From positions 161,607 through 225,606 of the forward strand of contig NZ_JANHLK010000010.1 in the NCBI RefSeq assembly GCF_028682635.1: DNA of 64,000 nucleotides. The letters are read 5' to 3'. A model generated the notes under the pieces. It was given only the letters and a program-made list of their open reading frames with translations. It made no database searches and was not told the DNA's origin. Below are positions 37,423 through 44,832 of this stretch, one piece after another. Numbering within the stretch: position 1 is the first letter of the stretch; the number at the start of each line of letters is the position of its first letter. The translations under genes and the position numbers were made by a program. The stretch is from Pseudomonas putida (GTDB lineage: Bacteria > Pseudomonadota > Gammaproteobacteria > Pseudomonadales > Pseudomonadaceae).

Positions 37423-37895
37423 ATGAGCTCTATCGCTCTCGTCAATATTCACACCCGCGCACTCGACCTTGCGCCGGGTTTTTTCGTCAGCGTGATCGTT
37501 GCCACCGCGGCGACCTTACTCGCCGAGCACTATGGCGCACCGGTGATGCTGTTCGCGCTGCTGCTCGGTATCGCGATGAATTTTCTGGCCGGCGATGGCA
37601 AGTTCGTGCACAGGGCGCGGACGCCACTGGCAAGCGCCCTCCGCTGCAGCCCATGTTCGCCGTGGGCTTCCTGCTCCTGGCCTGTATCAACAGCACCGGC
37701 TGGATCGCGCCGGCGGTGCAAGGCTTCGTCAACGAACTGTCGCGCTGGTGCCTGGTGATCTCCATCAGCGCCCTGGGCATGAAGACGCAGCTCAAGGAGC
37801 TCGCCACGATCGGCCTCAAGCCGATCCTGCTGATGGTCGGGGAAACCGTGTTTCTGGTCGGGTTGGTGCTGCTGTTGCTGCACTGGGGATTGTAA
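37423..37895 (+). pseudogene. YeiH-family (UPF0324) transporter with internal deletion
   Basis: The N-terminal part (residues 1-65, MLFALLLGIAMNFLAGDGK is a family block) lies in one frame from the ATG at 37423. The C-terminal part (FAVGFLLLACINSTGWIAP, LSRWCLVISISALGMKTQL, GLKPILLMVGETVFL) continues in another frame to 37895. A full protein of this putative sulfate/sulfite exporter family is about 340 residues with ten or so helices; the join near 37610-37650 has lost about 180-200 residues. It still has an AraC-type promoter in front (site D). Confidence 0.85.
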
Positions 37896-37906
37896 AGCGC
37901 GGATCA

Positions 37907-37929
37907 GCGAAGGCCGATCCGGCCTTCGC
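37907..37929. terminator. Hairpin between convergent genes
   Basis: GCGAAGGCC-GATCC-GGCCTTCGC is a perfect 9-bp stem with a 5-base loop between the YeiH remnant and the convergent decarboxylase-like gene. There is no T-run on either side, so it is at best a Rho-assisted or mRNA 3'-end stabilising structure. Confidence 0.45.
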
Positions 37930-37956
37930 ATCAGAGCTGGAGGAGTCGTGATGATT

Positions 37957-38358
37957 TCAGAATGTGCCTTGTACCGGTCCCTCGTCGGCGAGTCTTTTGG
38001 CTTCCTCGATGAGGATCGGTGCGCCGAGCGCCATGCTGTGGATGCCCAGTATCGAGGTCAGCTGCAGCACCGCGAGGATTTCCTCGATGGTGACGCCCAG
38101 TTCCAGTGCCTTGCGGATGTGGCGACGCACGCCCGGGGCATACATGTGGGTACAGGAGGCATCGACGGCGATGGCGATCAATTCGAAGGTCTTGGGTTCC
38201 AATACCCCTTTGCGTATCGGGTGTGTGGCCATGCCGAAGAATTTTTCCACCCATTGCGCATCCAGCTCGGTCAGTGAGTCCCAGGCGGGATTCCAGTTGC
38301 CGGTTTCACGCATGGCATCGCAGGTTGGGGTGTCGGTCCGGGTTTGATCTTCGTTCAT
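37957..38358 (-). CDS. Carboxymuconolactone decarboxylase/AhpD-like protein
   Basis: 133 residues of the carboxymuconolactone decarboxylase family, all-helical. The active-site block reads DASCTHMYAPGVRRHIRKAL: Cys69 and His80 stay, but the second cysteine of the CxxC seen in AhpD-type members is Met72, so a disulfide-based peroxidase role is unlikely. It diverges from AraC regulator 2, with site B in between. Members act as decarboxylases or isomerases, or have no known reaction. Confidence 0.88.
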   Translation of the reverse strand: MNEDQTRTDTPTCDAMRETGNWNPAWDSLTELDAQWVEKFFGMATHPIRKGVLEPKTFELIAIAVDASCTHMYAPGVRRHIRKALELGVTIEEILAVLQLTSILGIHSMALGAPILIEEAKRLADEGPVQGTF

Positions 38359-38417
38359 CTGCAGTTCCTCAAGGTTGAGTGGTTGCTTTCAACTCTAAGC
38401 ATTCCAGTGCCCCTCGT

Positions 38418-38454
38418 ATTGACTCCAGGGGGCACGGGCATGACATCTCGGGAC
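38418..38454. promoter_or_regulatory. AraC-type site B between the decarboxylase-like gene and AraC 2
   Basis: A 37-base block with TTGAC at 38419 and ATGAC at 38440 (21 bases apart) matches site A at 29 of 37 positions and shares GGCATGACAT (38437-38446) with site C. It lies 60 bp before the decarboxylase-like start codon and 27 bp before the AraC 2 start, so it may serve both. Confidence 0.65.
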
Positions 38455-38480
38455 ATGTGCAACGTATGGGTAACGCCTCA

Positions 38481-39479
38481 ATGAAAGGTCTTGTTCGCAG
38501 TGCCAGCCTCACTAATTACGCGGAAATTGCCCGCTCGATGAACGTCGATCCCATGCAGCAATTGCGTGCTGTCGGTCTTGAGCCGCGCTGCTTGCTGCAG
38601 CCAGACCTGAAAATTTCCATCGATGCGGTGGCGCGGTTGCTGGACAGTTCGGCGCGGCAAGCCGGCGTGGAAGATTTCGGCCTGCGCCTGGCGGAAAGTC
38701 GCAAAGCCTCCAATCTCGGGCCCCTGGCACTGCTGTGGCGCGAGCCAACTCTGCGCTCGGCTTTGAAAGCGCTTCAGGAATTTCTTTATCTGCACAATCA
38801 GGGGCTGGTCCTGGAGATTGAAGAAAACGCCGGCGTGGCGGTGCTGCGGCTTGAACTGGTGACCGTGAGCCACTTGTTCGTACGCCAGTCCGTAGAGTTG
38901 GCGGTAGCGGTGACTCACCGGATGCTCAAGACCCTGCTGGGTGACCACTGGCACCCAACCGCCGTGTGTTTTCGCCACTGCGCGCCACGGGAAGATGGCC
39001 GGCATCAGCGTGTGTTTGGTACCGCGGTACAGTTCAACTGCTTGCTCGATGGCATTGTCTGTCGCAGCAGTGATCTGGATCGCGCCCTGCCCAGTGCCGA
39101 TCCGGAAATGGCCCGGCACGTTCATCAGTACCTGAAAAGCATTCACGAAGATTCCAGGACCGCCGTGCTGGAACAGGTGCACCAGATGATCTGGACGCTG
39201 CTGCCTACCGGGCGGTGCTCCGTAGAACAGGTGGCGGCCCACCTTGGACGTGACCGCCGGACGCTGCATCGGCAACTGACGCGCGAGGGTGCAACGTTTT
39301 CTTCGCTGCTGGATCAAGTGCGCAGGGAACTGGCGACCCGTTACCTGGCTAACCCCCACCATCCCTTGAGCGAAATTGCCGGTGTCCTCGGCTTTTCCGA
39401 ATTGAGCGCCTTCTCCCGCTGGTTCAGTCGGCTGTTCGCCTGCAGTCCGTCATCCTTTCGGCGTTTCAATGCTCTTTGA
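38481..39479 (+). CDS. AraC-family transcriptional regulator 2
   Basis: 332 residues, same architecture as AraC 1: N-terminal ligand-binding domain (KGLVRSASLTNYAEIARSMN) and two C-terminal helix-turn-helix motifs (LGRDRRTLHRQLTREG, IAGVLGFSELSAFSRWFSRLF). The start at 38481 is chosen by family comparison; ATG 38466 is an alternative. It is divergent from the decarboxylase-like gene. Its 3' end overlaps the convergent DUF3422 gene by 14 bp. Confidence 0.92.
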   Translation: MKGLVRSASLTNYAEIARSMNVDPMQQLRAVGLEPRCLLQPDLKISIDAVARLLDSSARQAGVEDFGLRLAESRKASNLGPLALLWREPTLRSALKALQEFLYLHNQGLVLEIEENAGVAVLRLELVTVSHLFVRQSVELAVAVTHRMLKTLLGDHWHPTAVCFRHCAPREDGRHQRVFGTAVQFNCLLDGIVCRSSDLDRALPSADPEMARHVHQYLKSIHEDSRTAVLEQVHQMIWTLLPTGRCSVEQVAAHLGRDRRTLHRQLTREGATFSSLLDQVRRELATRYLANPHHPLSEIAGVLGFSELSAFSRWFSRLFACSPSSFRRFNAL

Positions 39480-40683
39480 CTTTTTTGATATGAAGGATGA
39501 TCCACGCAAGAATCCCGATCGCGAGCGGCGCCATGGCGAACATGGCCTCGCGCGGGGTCAGCTCGACGCCGAGCAGGTGCAGCCCCGAGTAACCGAGCTT
39601 GAGGAGACTGAGCAGGTAGTAGCTGATGGCAATGATCGACAGGCCTTCCACGGCGCGCTGGATCTTGATCTGCGCGTCGGCGCGGGCGTTCAGGCTCTTG
39701 AGGATTTCCGAGTTCTGTTCTTCCATTTCGACCTGGACCCGTGCCTGCAGCAGATCGCCCAGGTTGGCCACGCTTTCGGCCAGATGCTCCAGTCGCTGCT
39801 CGGTGGCGGTGCAGTACCGGACGGTGGGCTTGAAGCGGCGTTCGATGAACACGCCAAGGCGCTGGCAATCACCCACATGACTTTCGCGCAATTCACCCAG
39901 GCGCTCGAACACCAACTGGGCATAGGCCTGGGTGGCACTGAAGCGGTGGCGGGTTTTCGCGGTGCTGCTGACCACCTGGGCAGACAGGTTGGAAATATCC
40001 GCCAGCAGGGCTTTGGCATTACTGCCGTCGGGGTCGGCGTTACGTTCCGAGAGGGTGACCAGGGTCTTGTCAAAGACATCCAGCTGCGCGCTCACTTCCT
40101 TGGCCATGGTCAGGGATAACGAGGCCATCATCCGGTAGGTCTCGATTTCCAGCAGGCGGCGGATCATCCGGCCCTGGCGGTACGCATTCAGGCGCCGGTT
40201 GATGAACAACAGGTGGTTGCTGCCATCCTCGCTGATCCGAAAATCGCTCCAGACCACCGCATCGCCACCCCCCACGCAGGAACCACAAGGGTCCTTGAAG
40301 CCGTAGCGGGACAGCTCCAGCTGCGCTTCACCGCGTACCACGATCTGCACCGAATTGATCAGCGCCGGCAAATGCGCCTGGATTTTTTGCGCCAGTACGT
40401 CGGGCAGCGCCGTCCAGGACAGCTCATCGCTGGAGGAAGTGACCACAAGGGTCAGGGTGAAAAACTCGGCATGGCGCTCCCATTTCAGCGCGTGGCCGTC
40501 GAGCTGGGTGATGCCCTGGACGGCAGTCAGATCGAGGCCGGCCAGGCAGCAGTCCTGAAGAAAGGCATTGCACACCTGCTCGCTGCCGAGGAAGGCCAGG
40601 TGAAACACATGGGCCGGTTCATCGAAATACAGTGACGGGCGCGCGTGCAGTTCGTTGTGCAGGCTTTGACGTAACGGGTGCAT
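39466..40683 (-). CDS. DUF3422 family membrane protein
   Basis: 405 residues of a family of unknown function: HPLRQSLHNELHARPSLYF at the N-terminus, GGGDAVVWSDFRIS, a long helical middle (about residues 180-340) likely coiled coil, and two membrane helices at the C-terminus (LSIIAISYYLLSLLKLGYSG, MAPLAIGILAWIIL). It probably sits in the inner membrane with a large cytoplasmic part. No partner gene nearby. I can say nothing about activity. Confidence 0.9.
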   Translation of the reverse strand: MHPLRQSLHNELHARPSLYFDEPAHVFHLAFLGSEQVCNAFLQDCCLAGLDLTAVQGITQLDGHALKWERHAEFFTLTLVVTSSSDELSWTALPDVLAQKIQAHLPALINSVQIVVRGEAQLELSRYGFKDPCGSCVGGGDAVVWSDFRISEDGSNHLLFINRRLNAYRQGRMIRRLLEIETYRMMASLSLTMAKEVSAQLDVFDKTLVTLSERNADPDGSNAKALLADISNLSAQVVSSTAKTRHRFSATQAYAQLVFERLGELRESHVGDCQRLGVFIERRFKPTVRYCTATEQRLEHLAESVANLGDLLQARVQVEMEEQNSEILKSLNARADAQIKIQRAVEGLSIIAISYYLLSLLKLGYSGLHLLGVELTPREAMFAMAPLAIGILAWIILHIKKVKEH

Positions 40684-40761
40684 GGGGTATGACCGTGTTG
40701 GAGTTGTTTTGGGTGGGACAGGTTCATGGCCCCACGAGTCACTACCGCAAGCTGCGATCTT

Positions 40762-41349
40762 TCAAGGCGACACCTGTTTCTGATCCCGCACCGCCCGCCT
40801 GACCTCGGCCTGTATGGCATAAGCCGGCGCCTCCACGGCATTGAAGTCCTGTGTATAGCGCTGGGCAAATCCGTCTACCCCCCATTCCTGGTACTGCTGC
40901 ACATGCTTCAATTCGTGGGCCCAGAGCGCGACGTTCTGTTCGGCGGTTTCGGCGTCGCGAAAGAGGATGATGTCGATCAATGTCACGGCACCGACGTCGG
41001 GGTTTTGCAGCATGGCGGTGGCGGCGCTGAACTGGCCGTTGTCGCTGACTTTGTAGCGCGCGGCATCGAGGACGCCGGGGTCGTACCAGCGCAGCAGTTG
41101 TAAACGGATCTGCGGTGGAATGGGTTGGGTGCCGGCGATGGCTGCTTCGGCGCGGGCCTGGGTCAGCCACAGCGCGAGGGCCGGCCCGGCGATCTGGTAG
41201 ATGTCGTCAGGCAATGGCAGGCAGATGCAACCGTCCAGGCACACCTGCTTCTCGCCGGCCGGGCAGGCGCTGGTCTGGGCGGGTATTTCAAGTGTCAGGC
41301 ACAGAAACAGGAGTGCCAGCCATGGTGAGAAGGCGGAATGTTGAGCCAA
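40762..41349 (-). CDS. Secreted DUF4157-like zincin protein
   Basis: 195 residues beginning with a hydrophobic leader (PWLALLFLCLTLEIPAQTSA) and a Cys-rich patch (CPAGEKQVCLDGCICLP). The zinc metalloprotease-type motif HELKHVQQY, followed by an acidic residue region, places it near the DUF4157 group. There is no ATG; TTG at 41349 has GGAAG 9 bases upstream, and TTG at 41379 is possible. Exported or lipidated; proteolytic activity is unproved. Confidence 0.75.
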   Translation of the reverse strand: MAQHSAFSPWLALLFLCLTLEIPAQTSACPAGEKQVCLDGCICLPLPDDIYQIAGPALALWLTQARAEAAIAGTQPIPPQIRLQLLRWYDPGVLDAARYKVSDNGQFSAATAMLQNPDVGAVTLIDIILFRDAETAEQNVALWAHELKHVQQYQEWGVDGFAQRYTQDFNAVEAPAYAIQAEVRRAVRDQKQVSP

Positions 41350-41449
41350 GGTTTTTTTACTTCCTGTCGAAGTTGGCAATCACCTCAAGAATATTGAATT
41401 CTACCCAATCACTCGCGGCGGTCACGGATTCACGTGCGGCGCAACCCAT

Positions 41450-41580
41450 TGTAGGAGCTGGCTTGCCAGCGAAGAGGCCCTCAAGGACGCCTTCGCCGGC
41501 AAGCCGGCTCCTACAGATCGGCGTCTCACCACAAACTCAACATACCCCACAATTCCTGTAGGAGCTGGCTTGCCAGCGAT
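41450..41580. repeat. REP elements: a chimeric pair and a single copy
   Basis: GTAGGAGCTGGCTTGCCAGC near 41451-41470 faces TTCGCCGGCAAGCCGGCTCC near 41492-41511, so the two arms belong to different subclasses (CTGGCTTGCCAG versus GCCGGCAAGCCGGC). A third, single copy of the first class lies at 41557-41580. The region is the 297-bp gap between the zincin-like gene and the ABC transporter; no gene is seen in it. Confidence 0.85.
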
Positions 41581-41646
41581 GGCGTCATCGCAAATGCATC
41601 CATGCCCATGTAACGCTAAAGCGTCGCCTCAATCTACTCGAACGGA

Positions 41647-42294
41647 TCAATGCCTCGTCCTGCGCTCAAGCAATCGCACACCGAGTGACAGCGGGTAACA
41701 CAACGCAAAGTAGATCGCGCCGACCAGGATGTAGATCTCCAGCGGCATGAAGTACACGGAGCTCAAGTCCTGGGCCCGCAACATCAGGTCCGGCGCGGCG
41801 ATCAGCGAAGCCACGGATGTATCTTTCAACAGAGAGATCGCGACGTTACCGATCGGCGCCAGCACGATGCGAATGGCCTGGGGCAATACGACCCAGCGCA
41901 ACACCTTGAGATGGGGCATGCCAATCGCCTTCGCCGCTTCGACTTGCCCCTTGGGCACGGCCTCCAGCCCCGAGCGGTAGATCTCCGACAGGTACGCCGC
42001 GGCGTTCAGCCCCAGGCCGATCATCGCGGCCTGGAACGAGCTGAACTGAACGCCGATTTCGGTCAGGCTGAAGTAGACGATGAACAACTGCACCAATGCC
42101 GGCGTGCCCCGAAATACCTCGATGTAGAACAACGCCGCCCGACGCCACGGCCGACTGTTCGAAAGCCGTGCGAGCGCCACCAGCAAACCGACGATCAACC
42201 CGATGACCAACGCGCCGAAGGCCAATTGCAGCGTGGCCCAGGCGGCCGCCAGCAATTCAACATGGGTTGCTTCCCACAATTCGCCATAGCCCAT
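41647..42294 (-). CDS. Polar amino acid ABC transporter permease
   Basis: 215 residues of the HisM/GlnP permease family, with the EAA loop EAAKAIGMPHLKVLRWVVLP near residues 138-157. About five membrane helices. AGGAG lies in the end of the preceding permease gene, 1 bp upstream, showing tight coupling. Last gene of a four-gene operon for a high-affinity amino acid importer. Confidence 0.93.
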   Translation of the reverse strand: MGYGELWEATHVELLAAAWATLQLAFGALVIGLIVGLLVALARLSNSRPWRRAALFYIEVFRGTPALVQLFIVYFSLTEIGVQFSSFQAAMIGLGLNAAAYLSEIYRSGLEAVPKGQVEAAKAIGMPHLKVLRWVVLPQAIRIVLAPIGNVAISLLKDTSVASLIAAPDLMLRAQDLSSVYFMPLEIYILVGAIYFALCYPLSLGVRLLERRTRH

Positions 42295-42295
42295 A

Positions 42296-42976
42296 TCAAT
42301 GCTCCTTGACGACTTTGAGACGGCGTTCGGTGCGCGCCGCGCAATGGGACAGCACCAGGCTCAGGACCAGGTAGATCATGGCCAGCAGGAAGTAGATCAG
42401 GTTGGTCTGGTAGGTTTCGCTGACCAGCATCTTGGCCTTGAACGTCAGCTCCGGCACGGCGGCTGCCGATGCCAGGGAGGTGTCCTTGAGCAGCCCGATT
42501 GCGAAGTTGGCCATGCCAGGAATGGCGACCTTGAACGCCTGGGGCAAGACGATGATGCGCATCGCCAGCGACCGGGTCATGCCGATGGTATACGCCGCTT
42601 CGCTTTGCCCACGGTCGATGGTGCGGATGCTCGCGCGGAACACTTCCGACAGGATCGCCGCCCCGTTCAGGCCAAAACCGATGATCGCCGCGCCGATGGC
42701 GGGCAATGTGATGCCGATGTACGTGAGCCCGAAGTAAAGGATGAACAGCTGGGTCAGGATCGGAATGTTGCGGAAAATCTCCAGGTACACGCTGGCGATC
42801 AGGCTCAGCACGCGGCTGCGCGACAGCCGCATCAGCGCCAGGCAGAACCCCAGCAGTGCAGCGACGACGAACGCGGCGGCGGTCAAGCCAACGGTGGTCA
42901 ATGCACCGATGCCCAGCACATTCAAAAAGTACGGCAGCATCTCGATGGCTTTGTGCAGCGCAGTGGTATCGAGCAT
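42296..42976 (-). CDS. Polar amino acid ABC transporter permease
   Basis: 226 residues, the second HisQ/HisM-type permease. The EAA loop reads SEAAYTIGMTRSLAMRIIVL, and TAAAFVVAALLGFCLALMRLS is the usual first helix region. Separated from the ATPase by 3 bp and from the other permease by 1 bp. The two different permeases probably form a heterodimer in the inner membrane. Confidence 0.93.
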   Translation of the reverse strand: MLDTTALHKAIEMLPYFLNVLGIGALTTVGLTAAAFVVAALLGFCLALMRLSRSRVLSLIASVYLEIFRNIPILTQLFILYFGLTYIGITLPAIGAAIIGFGLNGAAILSEVFRASIRTIDRGQSEAAYTIGMTRSLAMRIIVLPQAFKVAIPGMANFAIGLLKDTSLASAAAVPELTFKAKMLVSETYQTNLIYFLLAMIYLVLSLVLSHCAARTERRLKVVKEH

Positions 42977-42979
42977 TGA

Positions 42980-43756
42980 TCAATGCTCCTTCACGGCGCG
43001 GATGAAGTTGCGGGTTCGCTCGACCTGGCTCTCGCGAAATATCTGCCGGGGCGGCCCTTGCTCGACGATGTTGCCATCGGCCATGAAGATCACCTCGTCG
43101 GAGACACTTTCGGCGAAGCTCATTTCGTGGGTCACGATGATCATCGTCATGCCCTCCTCGGCCAGTTTGCGCATGACGCCAAGTACTTCACCCACCAGCT
43201 CCGGATCCAGCGCCGAAGTGGCCTCGTCAAACAGCATCAGCTTGGGCCGCATCGCCAGCGCCCGGGCAATGGCGATGCGTTGTTGTTGCCCGCCCGAGAG
43301 CTGCTCCGGGAACGCATCACGCTTGGCGAACATGCCGACTTTGTTCAGTAGGTCTTCTGCCAGCTCGACCGCCTCGGCGCGGTTGCGCTGTTGCACCTTG
43401 AGCGGGCCGAGAATGATGTTTTCCAGCACCGAGAGGTGCGGGAACAGGTTGAAGCGCTGGAACACCATGCCGATCCCGGCGCGCATCCGCGCCAGCTCCC
43501 TGTCGCTCATGGGCACCTTGCGGGTGCCCACCAGGCGCTGGCCGATCAGTTCGTTATCGATGTAGATGTCGCCTTTGGTCGGCTCTTCCAGGTAGTTGAC
43601 GCAGCGCAGCAAGGTGGTCTTGCCCGAGCCGCTTGGGCCGATGAGCGAGATCTTCTGGCCCTGCTGCACATTCAGGTCGATGCCTTTGAGGACGTCCAGG
43701 CTACCGAAGGACTTGTGCAGCCCCTCGATTCGCACCAGTGGAGTTGATTCAGCCAT
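42980..43756 (-). CDS. Polar amino acid ABC transporter ATP-binding protein
   Basis: 258 residues with Walker A GPSGSGKTTLL, Q-loop in VFQRFNLFPH, the ABC signature LSGGQQQRIAIARALAM, Walker B LMLFDEATSALDPE and the switch His in IIVTHE. The sequence is of the GlnQ/HisP type. It powers the two permeases downstream and is 16 bp after the substrate-binding protein gene. Confidence 0.95.
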   Translation of the reverse strand: MAESTPLVRIEGLHKSFGSLDVLKGIDLNVQQGQKISLIGPSGSGKTTLLRCVNYLEEPTKGDIYIDNELIGQRLVGTRKVPMSDRELARMRAGIGMVFQRFNLFPHLSVLENIILGPLKVQQRNRAEAVELAEDLLNKVGMFAKRDAFPEQLSGGQQQRIAIARALAMRPKLMLFDEATSALDPELVGEVLGVMRKLAEEGMTMIIVTHEMSFAESVSDEVIFMADGNIVEQGPPRQIFRESQVERTRNFIRAVKEH

Positions 43757-43772
43757 GAGCTATGTCCTCGAC

Positions 43773-44738
43773 TCAGGCAAAGGCCTGGCTGAAATCCCGG
43801 GCGGGGTGAGCGAACGGTCCAATCAGGTTGCCCTTCTCGTCGCGGTCCACGCCGATGCGCGGATCCTTGGCCGGTGGCACCAGGTAATCGGGGTTCTTGA
43901 TGCCGTACTTGGCGAGAATGGGCCGGATCTGGTCCGTGGCTTTCAACCAGCGCAGCCCCTGGTTCACGCCATCGAACAGGTCCTGGTTCTGCGGATGAAC
44001 GCCCCAGATCGCCTCGAACTTGGCGGTCAGGCTGGGGAATTTTTCATCGTAGGTCATGGGGATCTGCTTGAGCTTGAGGCTCGGGTCCTGCAGGATCATG
44101 TAGTCGATGGTCGGCGCATCCAGCACGGCGAAATCCAGGCGACCGGCGCGCACGTCACGCAGGCAGGAGTCGGTGTTGTCGTAGAGCTTGACCTCCTTCA
44201 CGCCCTCGATTTTCTTCATGTCGGGGATGGTGAAATAACCGGTGATGGCGCCGATGGTGCGGCCCTTCACGTCGTTGACGGTGATCGAGGTGTCGAACGG
44301 CTCGCTGTCACGCATGATCACGTAGGCGCCGGTGTAGAACACCGGGTCGGTCAACAGCAGGATTTTCGAACGCATGGGATTCCAGGCGAAGTTGCCGCCA
44401 AACCAGTCGGCACGTCCCGACCTCACGGCTTCGACGACGGCCGGGAAGCCCATGGTCAGTACCTCGAGCTTGAGCTCGAGACGGTCGGCGATGAGCTTGA
44501 GCAGTTCCAGGTCCGTGCCGACGGGCACACCCTCGCGCAGCGCACCCAAAGGCATGTCGCCCAGGCAGGCCGCAGTCAGGTAGCCGGGGCGTACCGTCTT
44601 GATCGGCGCACCGGCAGCGAAGGCAACAGACATCGGGCCCATCGCGCTGCCCAGCAATGCCGCCAATGATCCGTAGCCAGTTGCCTTGAGCAGCCCGCGC
44701 CGGGAGAAACCCTGAGAATCGAACTTGAAGTCGGACAT
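43773..44738 (-). CDS. Amino acid ABC transporter substrate-binding protein (Tat signal)
   Basis: 321 residues of the solute-binding protein family 3. The N-terminus has a twin-arginine motif (FSRRGLLKATGYGSLAALLG, Arg13-Arg14) with a hydrophobic segment ending before about residue 42, so it is likely exported folded. The mature part shows the family blocks GFPAVVEAVRSGRADW and DVRAGRLDFAVLDAP. First gene of the ABC operon. The ligand class (polar amino acid or related) is inferred from the family. Confidence 0.92.
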   Translation of the reverse strand: MSDFKFDSQGFSRRGLLKATGYGSLAALLGSAMGPMSVAFAAGAPIKTVRPGYLTAACLGDMPLGALREGVPVGTDLELLKLIADRLELKLEVLTMGFPAVVEAVRSGRADWFGGNFAWNPMRSKILLLTDPVFYTGAYVIMRDSEPFDTSITVNDVKGRTIGAITGYFTIPDMKKIEGVKEVKLYDNTDSCLRDVRAGRLDFAVLDAPTIDYMILQDPSLKLKQIPMTYDEKFPSLTAKFEAIWGVHPQNQDLFDGVNQGLRWLKATDQIRPILAKYGIKNPDYLVPPAKDPRIGVDRDEKGNLIGPFAHPARDFSQAFA

Positions 44739-44832
44739 AGATCACCTATAGGCAAATATTATTGTTTTGACCGGTACAAGCCTTGATAACCGTCCCTGGC
44801 GCCTGCCTCCTGTTGTTTGAGTGACCTGTGAC

